Shown here piece by piece: positions 45,930 through 57,639 of a DNA stretch of 64,000 nt (within the stretch, counting starts at the first letter, position 1; each line of letters begins with the position of its first letter). The notes beneath the pieces are model-generated. The model had not been told where the DNA came from. It made no database searches and saw only the letters and a list, made by a program, of their open reading frames with translations. The stretch is from positions 75,457,085 through 75,521,084 of the forward strand of contig NC_068925.1 of the NCBI RefSeq assembly GCF_023091745.1, read 5' to 3'. Source of the DNA: Budorcas taxicolor. Its lineage: Eukaryota > Chordata > Mammalia > Artiodactyla > Bovidae. Position numbers and translations under genes: made by a program.

Positions 45930-46812
45930 ATGCCACAGAATTTACCACTTGCATCTGGGCTGCGGCAATAACCTCCTGACTACTTCCAGTTTGAACACAT
46001 TCCAAACTATGTCCCACACTGCAGCTAAACTGATCATTTCATTTCCTTGTGTGAAATCCTTCCAACTCCTAGGAGGAAGCATAAACACCAAGTAGGATGG
46101 GCACTCCCTTGCAAAAGCAACTCCTACTTCCCTCAGCCTCTTTTCTTCCCACCCCCAGGTTCAACACTGACATTCCAGCCACACTGCACTTTAGTTCCTA
46201 AGCTACCCTCTGCATAGTCCTCTCTGGCTGCTGGACTTTCTTTCACATTTTTATGTCTACCTAGAATGGTTTTCTTGCTCCCTCTTACCAGGCCAAGTAT
46301 CACTTATCCTTTATGAGTCAGCTTAGATGTAGATTCCCCTCAAAACCTTTTCTGATCCCCTAAACCTGTGTCTGAGGTCCTTTCTAATGCTCCTTGAAGT
46401 TCTGCCTGTCCAGATCTTAAGCAACACAGTATGTAACAAGTAACTTGTCTGTCTTTCCTGCCCTACAAGAACAAAAATTGGGTCTCTCTTATTTGTAAAT
46501 TTATCCCTAGATTTAAGCACAGTCCCTAACACAGGCTTCCCTAACACGGGCACATTTAAGCACAGCCTAACATGGGCTTCCCTTGTGGCTCAGCTGCTAA
46601 AGAATCTGCTTGCAATGCGGCAGGCCTGGGTTTGACACCTGGGTTGGGAAGATTCCCTGGAGAAGGGAAAGGCTATCCCACTCCTGTATTCTGGCCTGGA
46701 GAATTCCATGGACTGTATACTCCATGGGGTCACAAAGAGTCAGACATACTGAGCGACTTTCACTTTCCTAACACAGAGGAGTCCCTCAGTAAATGATGAC
46801 TGAGTGACTAAA
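45930..46812 (+). mobile_element. L2 LINE 3' end, split by a SINE
   Basis: 'gcggcaataacctcctgac', 'gaaatccttccaactcctag', 'acactgacattccagccac', 'gattcccctcaaaacctttt', 'ttaagcacagtccctaacac', and beyond the SINE 'ccctcagtaaatgatgac', the L2 3' terminus. Old and non-coding. Confidence 0.78.
46573..46766 (+). mobile_element. Bov-tA SINE in L2 tail
   Basis: Head 'gggcttcccttgtggctcag', body, and 'ctgagcgactttcacttt'. CCTAACA repeats at 46566-46572 and 46767-46773. The body is shortened around 'ggactgtatactccatgg'. Confidence 0.93.
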
Positions 46813-48078
46813 TGTGAATAGACACTCAAAAATTCTTTTGTCACTTTGGAGGAAAACCAAAGCAAAACAACAAACTTCATAAAATAGATTACAATTAGAG
46901 AAACTTGGTTATGGCTCCCTCAAAGAAAATAAGTTACTTAGAAAACATCAGCATAATCTGAACGTGCTATCAGTATTTATTCAAGTGACAAAAGTTGTGA
47001 ATTCAGACCCAAACTGCTGCACTTATAGGCATCCAGCAAATCAGCAGGTAATTCTGTACCTTACACCATAAAGAAACTTGCTACTGCTGTTGGTTGGCGT
47101 TCATAATTAATATCTTGTAATAACCCAAATGTCTTTATTTCTATCTGAATCTCTATGATAAAATTGCTAATAAACCTCTTTTTCAACATGAATAACAATT
47201 ACATCTCCTCTGGTAAAAGACATGCGAGTGTATTTTCCTTCATAAATGAGAGTTAGAGTCAATGAAAGCAACAGCTCTTTTTATCTCCACGACTCTGTTG
47301 CAGTAAAATGGTCATATAGAATTCTAGCAGAATGCCACGCATTATTTTCTTCTTAAAAATTAGCATCTTTAGTGCCACAATGAACACTAATTCATGGACT
47401 TCTTAAATATCTTCTTATAACATTTTTTTTAACATAAGATAGCTAACCTTTCTGAGTTAAAACATATTAGAGTAATATTACCCAAAGCAGCTACTACAGA
47501 ACTGTAGCTTCCTGGCTGAAAGATGTCTTTTCCTGCTGGGCTGAAAGTGAAAATAGCATGAGGAAATCCCTTGCTTTTGACTTTTATTAGGTGATAACTA
47601 CAAGCAAACAGGGCTAATTGAGTGGGAGAACTGTAATATAAATCATTTTAATCCAGAATATCTTTAGGTACTGTGAAGACAGCTAGTTGGTTGGTTGAAG
47701 GATTTTATCCTTTAAATCCGTTCCAGATTTGGTTTGTTTGTGCTATTATGTTTAATAGTCAGAGAGGAAGATTGTTTACACAAAAGTGGGTTAGGCTTCA
47801 GGAAGCTGGGGATGGGACTCCTATGGGCTCTGCGGTTTTCCTGGGGACACAGCACTCATGTAGCATTACTGTGTGATCTGTGGTTGCAGGTGGTGCCAAG
47901 GAAACAGGAGGAAGGAGGGCCTCTCAGATACTATGCTCCTCTGTCCTCTGGAATCCTGGTATCAGAGGAGACAAAGAAAAAAACAAACAAACCTGGATCC
48001 ACGCTACAACTCTGAGCAGCGTTATCCACTAATGAGACCCCAGGTTTCTGTTTAAAAAAAACAATGCCAACAAAAGCA
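46813..48078. other. Unique DNA
   Basis: No repeat or gene recognised. 46930-47660 is repeat-free, AT-rich and not low complexity, so it could hold conserved non-coding DNA. Confidence 0.35.
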
Positions 48079-48085
48079 CATTTAA

Positions 48086-48338
48086 GACCCTCTATTTTGC
48101 CTGGAAAGTCCCATGGACGGAGGAGCCTAGTAGGCTGCGGCCCATGGGGTCGCGAAGAGTCAGACACGACAGAGTGACTTCACTTTCACTTTTCACTTTC
48201 ATGCATTGGAGAAGGAAATGGCAACCCACTCCAGTGTTCTTGCCTGGAGAATCCCAGGGACAGGGGAGCCTGGTGGGCTGCCGTCTATGGGGTCGCACAG
48301 AGTCGGACACAACTGAAGCGACTTAGCAGCAGCAGCAG
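48086..48338 (+). mobile_element. Bov-A2 SINE (dimer of Bov-A)
   Basis: Two related units: the first from 'ttgcctggaaagtccc' to 'gacacgacagagtgacttc', a CACTTTCACTTTTCACTTTC linker, and the second from 'ttggagaaggaaatgg' to 'gcgacttagcagcagcagc'. No tRNA head. One CATTTAA duplication (48079-48085 and 48339-48345) encloses both, so the dimer entered as one unit. The end is (CAG)n. Confidence 0.9.
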
Positions 48339-48345
48339 CATTTAA

Positions 48346-48565
48346 ATAACACTTGACTGTTTTCCAGCCACTGTCTTGGACATTATTTAATCAAGTCTCT
48401 GCAAGAACATTTTCCTCCATCCCATATTTTTATAAGAAAATAAGAAGAGCTATGACTTTTCCTGTTTTTCAGATAGGAAACTGAGGCTTGCCTAATGGTT
48501 TGCCCAAAATCACATAACTAATTAATGGTGAAGTTAAGGTGGAATTCAAATATTTGACTCCTGGT
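48346..48565 (-). repeat. MIR SINE
   Basis: Reverse MIR: 'gataggaaactgaggcttgcc', 'ttgcccaaaatcacataac', 'ggaattcaaatatttgac'. Confidence 0.8.
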
Positions 48566-48570
48566 TCAAT

Positions 48571-49300
48571 TCTGATTGTAAATACTTCATTAACTGTAAT
48601 ATATCCCATTGTGAATATATTACAGCCTCACAATTTTGATTGTACATTTTTCCTATTTCCAAAATATAATTTTTCTTTTAATCTGAGTAGGTTGAAGGCT
48701 GAATCACTCTTATCCTATTCTCAGTGGGAAAAAAATGAGAAATGATACATATATCACATAAGAAATCTTAGCTTATTTCTCACTAGAATAAATGGTTGTG
48801 TTTAACAAATGTTTCCTGAAAAAGGACAGGTTAAAATGATAGTAAACAGCAGTATAAGATAAATACTGGGGAAATGGAAAGAGAATGGAACATTCTGAAT
48901 CAAAATCTGAAAGTGCAGAAAAATATATAGATGAGCTTTGGCGAACACTGGGTCTGTTTTCAGGAGAGAAAAGAACAACATGAAGCCAGGTAAGTGTATT
49001 CACCCTGACAAGGGCTTACATATGCAAGGGCCCCTCAGGGCAAGAAATGTTTTCCCAGTAAGGGCTGAATGTCTTCCTAGCTGGAATGTGGTGCAAACTC
49101 TCTTAATCTTAATCTTCCTTGGATGTGGCTTCAGAGGGGAATAGGGTTTCATTTGGAAGTGTGCTGATGGTAGAGAGCTGGTGCAAGGAGCACTGATATA
49201 AAAAGCTGGTCTTCCACTGCTGCACAAGGGTTACACTTCCGAAGTCCACTGGATGCCAGGACATGGCTTTAAGCGTGAAAAAAGAATTGAAGTCTAACAT
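48571..49300. other. Unique DNA
   Basis: No recognisable family or gene. Confidence 0.4.
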
Positions 49301-49301
49301 T

Positions 49302-49530
49302 GATGCGAAGAGCTGACTCATTTGAAAAGACCCCGATGTTGGGAAAGATTGCAGGCAGGAGGAGAAGGGGATGACAGAGGATGAGATGATTGGATGGCAT
49401 CCCCGACCAGATGGACATGGCTTTGGGTGGACTCCGGGAGTTGGTGAGGGCCAGGGAGGCCTAGCGTGCGGTGGTTCATGGGGTCGCAAAGAGTCGGACA
49501 CAACTGAGCGACTGAACTGAACTGAACTGA
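49302..49530 (+). mobile_element. BovB 3' end, about 230 bp
   Basis: 'gatgcgaagagctgactca' through 'cgactgaactgaactgaactg'. TGATG occurs at both edges and may be the duplicated target. The 259-codon minus-strand frame crossing it is antisense and not a gene. Confidence 0.92.
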
Positions 49531-49779
49531 TGAGGGGTAGAAGGTGAGAATAAAAGTGATAGCGTATAGAGACGCAGCATAGACACTGACACCACCAACA
49601 ATGGCAGTACGGGCAAGATGAAAAGGAAAAAATAGGATTGGTTACTGAAAACCTCAAGGAATATGGAATGACAGTACCAAAGAAGCGTGGCAGGCAGTGA
49701 GGTCTGATGGCCTGAAATTCGAAGGAGGAAGAAATGTTTTGAAATACTGGAGAACAAGAACACACTTGTCCCACGAGCA

Positions 49780-49805
49780 TTTTTGTTTTGTTTTGTTTTG
49801 TTTTG
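49780..49805. repeat. (GTTTT)n short tandem repeat
   Basis: Four to five GTTTT units. Confidence 0.9.
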
Positions 49806-50985
49806 ATGAAGTTTGCAAGATGAAGAACCAAAGAGGTAAGGGATTTAGAAAAGACAATCAATAAAGGCATAGGTTTCACAAGGGACATCGGAACTCTTGG
49901 GAGAGCAGAGAGAGAGATAGGAGATTGATCACGCTGTCAGAAGGATAGCGTAGTGTGGCTTGTGGTTTGGGGGGATGATGGATAATCCCCCCAGGGAGGG
50001 GGATTGGAGGCTTTGGTGATGTGTAATTTTTATGATATTTCACAGGAATGGTAGACAATGCTGGGTGCACAAATGAATCCCAGGTAGAGCTTTTACAAAA
50101 CACCAATGACTGGGGTCTATTCTGACCACTCAGTTTTAAATGTGGATATTGGATTGAGCATCAGCATTTCTTAAAAACCCTTCTAGGTAGCATCTAGGAA
50201 TGCTGAGAATGAATGTTCTAGAAGATGGCTGAGCAGCTGAAAGCACAGACTTGTCAGGATGCTATGTAGATTTAGGTCTGGTCTGTTGGAGTGGCCTGGC
50301 ATGAGTTTGTAAAGCCGCCGTTTAAAATCACTGACTGCTGTTTCTCCAGTGGTCCATGGGAAAGTGGGAAGGAAAGGAGATGGATACTGAGACTGACCCG
50401 ATGTGGAAGAGCATGCGGTTATCAGAGTGAGAAGGGGAATATGCCACCTCACTGCTTTGCAGAAAAGAATAGCAGAGGGCACCATTTATGTATTCATAGT
50501 TTACATTCTAACTTCTAATTTTAAAATTCTAACTTCTAAATTTGAAGTTTTAAAAAATTCCAGAGAAGTTAGTCCACCCTTTACCCAGATTCCCTCACTG
50601 TAAACCTTATTACAATATCACTTTATCTCTTTATGGGGTGCACGTGTGCGTGTTTCCTCTGTATGTATGTGTATTTTTGTATATGCATAAATATTTACTA
50701 ACTCTTTCTGCTAAGAGGGCCTACAAGCAATGACACCTAGTGCCAATGAACACATCCATCACTGAAATCTTGATCAAAATATTCTATTGGAGAAATGGCT
50801 AATAACAGGGAAGAGGCAGGGAAGTATAAACCCAGAACTTCTTCTTCTTTCAAAACGTGCTAGAGTAGTCACTGAATACGTGATGGCCGACTCCATCAGT
50901 CAGCTTAGCCAGGCCACAATACACAGGTGTTTGGTCATACATGACTCTAGATATTTTTGTGAAGACAATTTTTAGATGAGATTAA
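49806..50985. other. Unique DNA
   Basis: No recognisable repeat or gene. A locally repeated phrase 'ctaacttctaa' occurs twice near 50510-50540. Confidence 0.4.
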
Positions 50986-50995
50986 CACTTAAATC

Positions 50996-51204
50996 GGCTT
51001 CCCTTGTAGCTCAGTCGGTAAAGGATCTGCCTGCAGCGCAGGAGACCCGGGTTTGATCCCTGGGTTGGGAAGATCCCCTGGAGAAGGCAACGGCAACCCA
51101 CTCCAGTATCCTTGCCTGGAAAATCTCACGGACAGAGGAGCCCGGTGGGCTGAGTCCATGGGGTCACAAAGAGTCAGACACGACTGAGCGACTAACACAC
51201 ACAG
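50996..51204 (+). mobile_element. Bov-tA SINE, best-preserved promoter
   Basis: Full-length copy between CACTTAAATC repeats (50986-50995 and 51205-51214), a perfect 10-bp duplication. The A box TAGCTCAGTCGG at 51007-51018 fits the tRNA pattern fully, and the B box GGTTTGATCC at 51050-51059 has one change from the usual GGTTCGATCC. Confidence 0.97.
51007..51059 (+). promoter_or_regulatory. RNA polymerase III A and B boxes of SINE
   Basis: The A box and B box lie about 31 bp apart, as in tRNA-derived SINEs. The B-box change is C to T at a CpG, the usual decay of methylated SINE promoters. Confidence 0.7.
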
Positions 51205-51475
51205 CACTTAAATCAGAAACCTTTGAGTAAAGCAAACCACCCTCCATAATGTGGACAGGTCTCATCCAGCCAGATGAAGGTCTCAATAGAAACAGACTGA
51301 CCTCTCTGGAAGAAGAGATTCTGCAGTGGGCAATGTTTGAACTTGAACTGCAGTGTCAACTTCCCTCTGAGGCCCCGGTCAGCTGACCTACCCTGCAGAC
51401 TCCGGACAGAGTCTGTAAAGGTGCAAGCCAATTCCTTAAAATAAATCTAGCTGACACTAAAGTGCTCATTCACAC

Positions 51476-51586
51476 ACTTGCTCTGTGTTTGTCTATACAC
51501 ATACACATATAAAAATACATACACACGGATATAGATATCTATATACTCTCACACACACATGCACATACATACAAGCACACACATGC
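51476..51586. repeat. CA-rich simple repeat, imperfect
   Basis: ACACAT and ATACAC units interrupted by GATATAGATATCTATATA. Confidence 0.7.
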
Positions 51587-51768
51587 TATTGGTCTGTTTC
51601 TCTGGAGAACCCTGACTAATACAGAATGATGACAGGCACGCACCAAAAGAAGCAGCCTAGCTGGTCTCTAATTGGTCAAATCTGATGAATTTAGCAATTA
51701 AGTTAAAATGATGAAAATGGGTTATATCTCACAGAATAAAACATGAATCTATGAGTTCATACTAAAAT

Positions 51769-51842
51769 AAACAAGAAAAGGAAGGAAAGAAAGAGAGGAG
51801 AAATGAAAGAAGAGAGGGAGGAAGAAAGGCAGGCAGGCAGGA
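51769..51842. repeat. Purine tract ending in (GGCA)n
   Basis: AAGGAAAGAAAG-type purine text, then four GGCA units. Confidence 0.85.
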
Positions 51843-51984
51843 AGTTAATCTCTTCCTTGGAGGAAATTTGAGCTAATAAATACAGGATAAATTACAAAAT
51901 ACCAGAAATTACCATTTGGCAGCTGCCACAAAAAAATCTTTTAGGCAAGAATCAGTAATAATTGATATCGCCAATGATGATGTA

Positions 51985-53309
51985 TTTCTTTACACTGAGA
52001 TATAATTCACATGTAATAAATTTCACTAGCTTCATTTTCAGTTTCTAGTAATCTTCATTTCTTTGTATAGATTGCTGATATTTTATTCATTCTATCTGAA
52101 AGAATTCATCTAGCATTTCTTATAATACACAACTACTCATAATTCATTTTCTTATTTTTCGTTTGCCTGAAAAAAAATTTTCCCCTTTCAATTTCAAAAG
52201 ATATTTTTACTGGCTATAGAATCCTGTGTTGACAGTCCCTTGCTACATGTCCCTAGCATTTTAAAGATGCTGCTCAACTATGTAATCTAATGAGATGTCT
52301 GCTGTAATTCTTATCCCTGTTCTTCTATACGTAAAATGCTCTTTCCCCCACTCTGCACTAAAGGTGCTATGGTTTGATGTCTGTCATTACTTTTGGAAAA
52401 TTCTCAGCCATTATATTTTGAAATATTTCTTCTATCTTCTGTTACTTCTCTCCCTCACTTTTCCTTCTAGAAACCAAACTGCACGTATGTCAGACTGTTG
52501 GATACTGTTCCACAGCTTTTCATGCTTTGTGTGTGCTTGTGTTTTTATGTTTCAGTCTGGGTAATTTTTATCGGTCTGTCTTTAGGTTGACATTTTTCCA
52601 GCTGTGCCAGGAGTACTAATAAGCCTGTAGAAGTTATTCCTTATTTATCATGTGTTTTCCTATAATTATTTTCAGCATTTTCAATTGACTCTGTTAGTTT
52701 TCATATCTCTACTAGCATTCTCTGATTTTTTTATATTACACATGTTGTCCCATTTCCACTAGATACATTAACTTATTATTCAGAATTATCTTTAAGTCCC
52801 TTGTCTGATATATCCTTCATATGGGTCATATCTATATGTGATTTTGTTGATAGCTCTGATTCTTGACAGTATTGCGTGTGTTCCTTTTTGTGTTTCTTGT
52901 AATTTGAAGTTAAAAGTCAAACATGGAATACAAGACAGTTGAGATTCAAGTAAAGAATATATCTGGAAATGGACATAATTTTCTGTTAGACTTTTAGTGT
53001 GGGGTGTTGAGTCAAGGTGGTCAAGTGCTGAGCTAGTTAGGATTTGGGTTTTGTTGTGAAAGTTACCCTCAATAAAACACTGAGTTCAAGTTCATCTGCC
53101 ACTTACCTTTTGCACAGGGTGGGGTCTTTGTTGATGGTGGAATTTTTAAAATGATTCTTTATCATATTCAACTATGTTTTCCCTGTGAACTTATACTTCA
53201 GAGAAGTTTCTTCATACTTTTGATCCCAAGCAGCAAACTGCTGTTAATTGTAACTATATGATGCTTACCAGTCTGACTGTAGGGGCAGAGGGAATATCTT
53301 TGCGGTTCT
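51985..53309 (-). mobile_element. Old L1 fragment
   Basis: Reverse text of an ancient L1: 'catctagcatttcttataat', 'tttttactggctatagaatc', 'attttaaagatgctgctc', 'gagatgtctgctgtaattc', 'ttctagaaaccaaactgcac', 'gatactgttccacagc'. Non-coding. The right limit is set by the BovB at 53323, beyond which it may continue for a short way. Confidence 0.65.
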
Positions 53310-53322
53310 GATTCAGCTTCAG

Positions 53323-53975
53323 GTCAGTTCAGTTCAGTCGCTCAGTCGTGTCCGACTCTTTGCCACCCCATGAATCGCAGCACACAAGGCCTCCCTGTCC
53401 ATCACTAACTCCCGCAGTTCACTCAGACTCACATCCATCGAGTCAGTGATGCCATCCAGCCATCTCATCCTCTGTCGTCCCCTTCTCCTCCGACCCCTAA
53501 TCCCTCCCAGCATCAGAGTCTTTTCCAATGAGTATACGTGAACCGTGAACTTCCTGATGTTCAAGCTGGTTTTAGAAAAGGCAGAGGAACCAGAGATCAA
53601 ATTGCCAACATCCGCTGGATCATCAAAAAAGGAAGAGAGTTCCAGAAAAACATCTATTTCTGCTTTATTGACTATGCTAAAGCCTTTGACTGTGTGGATC
53701 ACAATAAACTGTGGAAAATTCTAAAAGAGATGGGAGTACCAGACCATCTGACTTGCCTCTTGAGAAATCTGTATGCAGGTCAGGAAGCAACAGTTAGAAC
53801 TGGACATGGAACAACAGACTAATTCCAAATAGGAAAAGGAGTACGTCAAGGCTGTATATTGTCACCCTGCTTACTTAACTTCTATGCAGAGTACATCATG
53901 AGAAACGCTGGACTGGAAGAAACACAAGCTGGAATCAAGATTGCCGGGAGAAATATCAGTAACCTCAGATATGCA
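53323..53975 (-). mobile_element. BovB inserted with 5' inversion (twin priming)
   Basis: The left part, 53323-53535, is the BovB 3' end on the minus strand. The right part, 53536-53975, is an RT-coding segment on the plus strand. One target duplication encloses both: GATTCAGCTTCAG (53310-53322) and GATTCAGCTCCAG (53976-53988), 12 of 13 matching. The whole is therefore one insertion with an inverted 5' part. About 500 bp of consensus between the two parts is missing. Confidence 0.93.
53538..53975 (+). pseudogene. BovB reverse transcriptase remnant, inverted segment
   Basis: Keeps QAGFRKGRGTRDQIANIRW, FCFIDYAKAFDCVDH (motif A) and KGVRQGCILSPC (motif B), ending as NLRYAD just at the catalytic YADD. 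A stop after GHGTTD near 53820 stands in place of the tryptophan seen in relatives. Non-functional. Confidence 0.9.
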
Positions 53976-53988
53976 GATTCAGCTCCAG

Positions 53989-55587
53989 TCTTGGGCAAAC
54001 CCAGAGTTCCTGGGTCCCATGGGTGGACTTCCTAGGTGACATTTCTATGCTGCAGGGTTAGATCTGTAATGATGTGGAGCTAGAATATTTTCCTGCCTTT
54101 CCCATAGACGTAGAGGGCTTTTTCTATTTTCTTCTCTTCGATAAAACAAGTATTCACCTGTGCTTTGAAGAAGCTGCAATTTGCCACTCTCTCTTAGTAT
54201 TAAGTATTATTTGCCACCCTCTCTAAGTATTAAGTATTGAACAGGGCTTCATGCCCACCTTAGCAATGGTTATTCCCCTCCCATAAGGCTGCAACCTAAG
54301 GGTTCTTTCTGAGGCCTGATAATCTGACTCCCAAAATTTCTAAAATAAAGCTGATGAAGAAGAGGCTTGAAACGGTGTCAAGCTTCCTGTGTGACTGTGG
54401 CTCTATACTGTCACTCCTTTTACCAATTTGTTGAACATTTTGTTAACATTTACCATTTGTTGAAATCTCTTTGCCTGGTAATGCCAGCTCACTCCCCTGC
54501 TCTGGTCCGGGTTAGCCAGTGCTTATATCTGCTGAGAAATGTCTTCTCTTTCCTTGTATTTCAGATTAGTTGGTTATTCTTCAACCTAAACTCTTATTTG
54601 GGTTCGAGAAAGCTTGTGATTTTTGTAAATTATTCATCTTTTTCTTGTGTTAAGTTGGGGGCAAGACTCTTTCCTGCTTTCTGCTACCTAAGTGGAATCT
54701 TGATATTCAGATACAGTCTATTTAGCAAAGCTGGGTCCATGCCCCAAACTCTAAATCCACTGATGGTGGGAATCAAAATGGGTGTTAAAATGGGATGATA
54801 TACATACACTGAGTTTAAATATACCATCAGTAGGTATGATTTTATTTTAGTAGTTTGGCTATAGGGACTGAAAAGAGGAAAAAAAAAAGGCTAGAAGAAC
54901 TTTTGTTAATAGTCCCTTGTAATTTATTAGCATTCTTTTTAAAGCAGCATATGGCCAACTTTGGTAATGCTCCATGGATATTTGGAAATATGTACTAATT
55001 TTAAGGTCTGGTTTACAGTCATTAAAGTTCCTAATTTTAAAAAGCTAATTATATTATTTAAAATCTGTATCTCTTCTCATATTTTTGAATTGCCAAATTT
55101 TGTCACTTTAATCATTATAATCTTCCAAAATTATAATTCATCTTAATGTGTTATTGACCAAAAAATGAATTTATCTTAATGTAAAATAAATTCAATATAA
55201 CTTTATTTCCTTCAACTCAACATTACACAACCTTTATAACGTAACATAAAGTTACAAAACTAGATATTATTTTTGTTATACCTTACTCTCTCTAGATAGC
55301 TTTTACTTTGATACTTATGTTTGTTTAAAAAAAATTACATTAATATTTCAGCTAACTTCATGGTTCTTGCAATTCTTTTATCCTCTAACCCCTTTCATGG
55401 GTTCCCACATCTGATTACATATATGAGAATATATTTTGGCTGCCACAGTTCATAAACTCTTCTTCTATCTTCAGCCATTTTGCGTTGCTGAACGTTGGAG
55501 ACTTCCAGATTTCAGAAGCAAAATAAGTACTGATGAGAGAAAGGGTTTCAACAGAGGCAGTATCATTATGAGTCTCAGAAGTCACTT
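53989..55587. other. Unique DNA, AT-rich at right
   Basis: No gene recognised. The first few hundred bases may be residual old L1. A 143-codon plus-strand frame at 54367-54798 is hydrophobic but has no motif I can support. Confidence 0.4.
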
Positions 55588-55733
55588 CTCCTCTGTCCAT
55601 GGAATTCTCCAGGCAAGAATAATGGAGTGGGTAGCCATTCCCTCCTCCAGGGGATCTCCCAACTCCTGGATCTAACTCAGGTCTCTGGCACTGCAGGCAG
55701 ATTCTTTACTGCCTGAGCCATCAGGGAAGCTCT
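55588..55733 (-). mobile_element. Bov-tA SINE missing its 3' part
   Basis: From 'ctcctctgtccatggaattc' to the reversed head 'gagccatcagggaagctc'. The usual 3' part (about 60 bp) is absent at left, which is unusual for a retroposed element and suggests a later deletion. Confidence 0.9.
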
Positions 55734-55735
55734 AC

Positions 55736-57635
55736 GGTGGAAGAAAGACCACCAAGTTGTTTGACTGTGGCTCAGACTCCACATCTTGAATGTAAAGGTA
55801 AAATGCATGAATAGCTGTAAATCTATTCGCATTTGCTTTTGATGGGTCATTTCATTTTATGTGTCTGAATAGACTTTTTGTCTTGCCCAGACACACCAGA
55901 GTCAGGAATATTTCCTCCAAGAAATCCACATTAGTTTGAATGGCATCACTGAATAATTTAATTGGTTTCTGGTGTTCTGACTGTTTTCTGCCTCTTAAAA
56001 AGATGTTTCAGTGGAAGACTGGAAAGTACAAAATCAGGTATGGACATCTATTCTCTTTTAAGCTTTGATGCTATTCTTCATTAAGCAAACATTTATGGAG
56101 TAAATTATTAAAATCTATGTTGTATTTTGAAAAGTTTATCTCACCATACTTGAATATTTTCACCAATAAATTCTTACCAGTAAATGGTTAGCCAGCTTAA
56201 GGGACAATGTACTAAAGTGGATTCTTACGCAAGAAATGTCTAGGGTAACGGGTTTGGTAATAAGGTCTCAATATGTAGTGCCAAATTATTTTCTTTAAAG
56301 AAAATCCCATGATCAGGTAGTTATGAGTCAAGCTTTCACTTCCTGCTAGGGTACTGGACATTATCCCACTCACCATGGACCGGCCTACCAGGAGGGGGCT
56401 GACATCACAGAACCGAGGAGTAAAGAAGCCCCCGTCCTGTGGACGACCAGACAGAACTGGACCGAGGATGGAACACAGCCCCTGGTCAGAAGCATCAAAC
56501 AGAAGTGCAGAGAGAGTCCATCAGGGACGAAAGCAGAACGCTGTGGAGCCGCAAGGAAAGCAGAAAAACTGGGCAGCAAGAGCAAGATGGGCTAAGAGGG
56601 GAAGGGAAATGGGCAGTCTAAACCAGACACGGAAGTCTTAGACAAAGTATCCATAATGCCAGCCCCATTTTCAAAGATGAACAAAAATAGGAAAACAGTG
56701 GGCGTAGCCAGAGACACAGATGTCTGAGTTCAAGACGTCTTGCTGGGGACTTTTGAGAAATTCATTATCCTACTCTGAAAATCTCATAGTTCTTTGTGAC
56801 AAAAGTCACTGCACCTTCTTGGGTGTCCTCACTAAATCAGCACACTGCTGGGAGGAGACTAAGTACTCGGTAAACACTTTCGAAATGCTCATTGAATCCA
56901 ATTCCTGTCTTTGATCATTGGTTGTTCCCATGCTCGGTGCATTTGGGGAGACTTATTAAAACCCAAGCTAGCCAAACCCACCACTTTTCACCTGCTGGGA
57001 TATAAGGACCAAAGCAGAAGGAGGAAAGTTCAAAATCGGCCATGGACAGAGGCCAAACGGCTCCAGGCTAGGTGTCCAAGCCCTTGAAGAAAGAAAGGCC
57101 CAGGGTTCTGGGGCTGGGTTAGAAGCTTCGCTTTTATTTTAAAATATGATTAGATGCCAAGGAGGCTGATGATCTTTAAAATATTCTTGATTCCAGCATC
57201 TGCAGCATCTCTCCATTATTTGGTGCCTTAATTTGCAGCAGGCAAGTTGAACAGTGAGCATTTTTAGGTAGCAGTGGTTGGACTAACATTTTCCAAATTT
57301 TCTCTTTTTTTTTCAAGTCCGCAGAACAGTAACTGAATGGCTCATTATTTCCTCTGAAAAGGCTAGACTCTGTGGGTTGCCCCTACCTTTGCTGTTCCCT
57401 CTGTGGTGCCACTTCCTACCGCTCAGTCCTAAGTGCTTGGTTGCTTTGGAAGCCAAAAAATCTCTGACTTTGAATCTCTCCATCTGTACCTGAAAAAAAA
57501 AAAGAAGAAGAAGCTATTCCAAACTACTGCTAGAGTTTCCAGGAAGTCTGATAATCCCGCACTAACAGTACTTTACAAACATGTTTTACAGTATTTATTT
57601 GCAAAGAATATCACATGTAAGATTTATTTAATAAA
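55736..57635. other. Unique DNA, no gene accepted
   Basis: A GC-richer part, 56370-56640, has an 88-codon plus-strand frame of basic, low-complexity character. I recognise no domain. The rest shows no repeat I can name. An A-rich AAG run lies near 57491-57513. Confidence 0.4.
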
Positions 57636-57639
57636 ATTG

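Noticed and set aside
49109..49888. 259-codon minus-strand open frame, the longest in the window
   Set aside because: It crosses the antisense of a BovB 3' end and the GTTTT repeat. The same antisense peptide text recurs at other BovB tails, so it is a repeat shadow.
14668..51204. tRNA genes suggested by A and B boxes
   Set aside because: All such boxes lie in Bov-tA or CHR-2 SINE heads. None folds out to a full tRNA with an anticodon arm and acceptor end that I can see.
54367..54798. 143-codon hydrophobic plus-strand frame
   Set aside because: Hydrophobic residues are expected from T-rich DNA. No transmembrane-family signature or conserved motif is seen.
56375..56641. 88-codon frame with a good Kozak-like start (CACCATGGA)
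   Set aside because: Low-complexity basic product, overlapping frames in all phases of a purine-rich stretch, no recognised domain.
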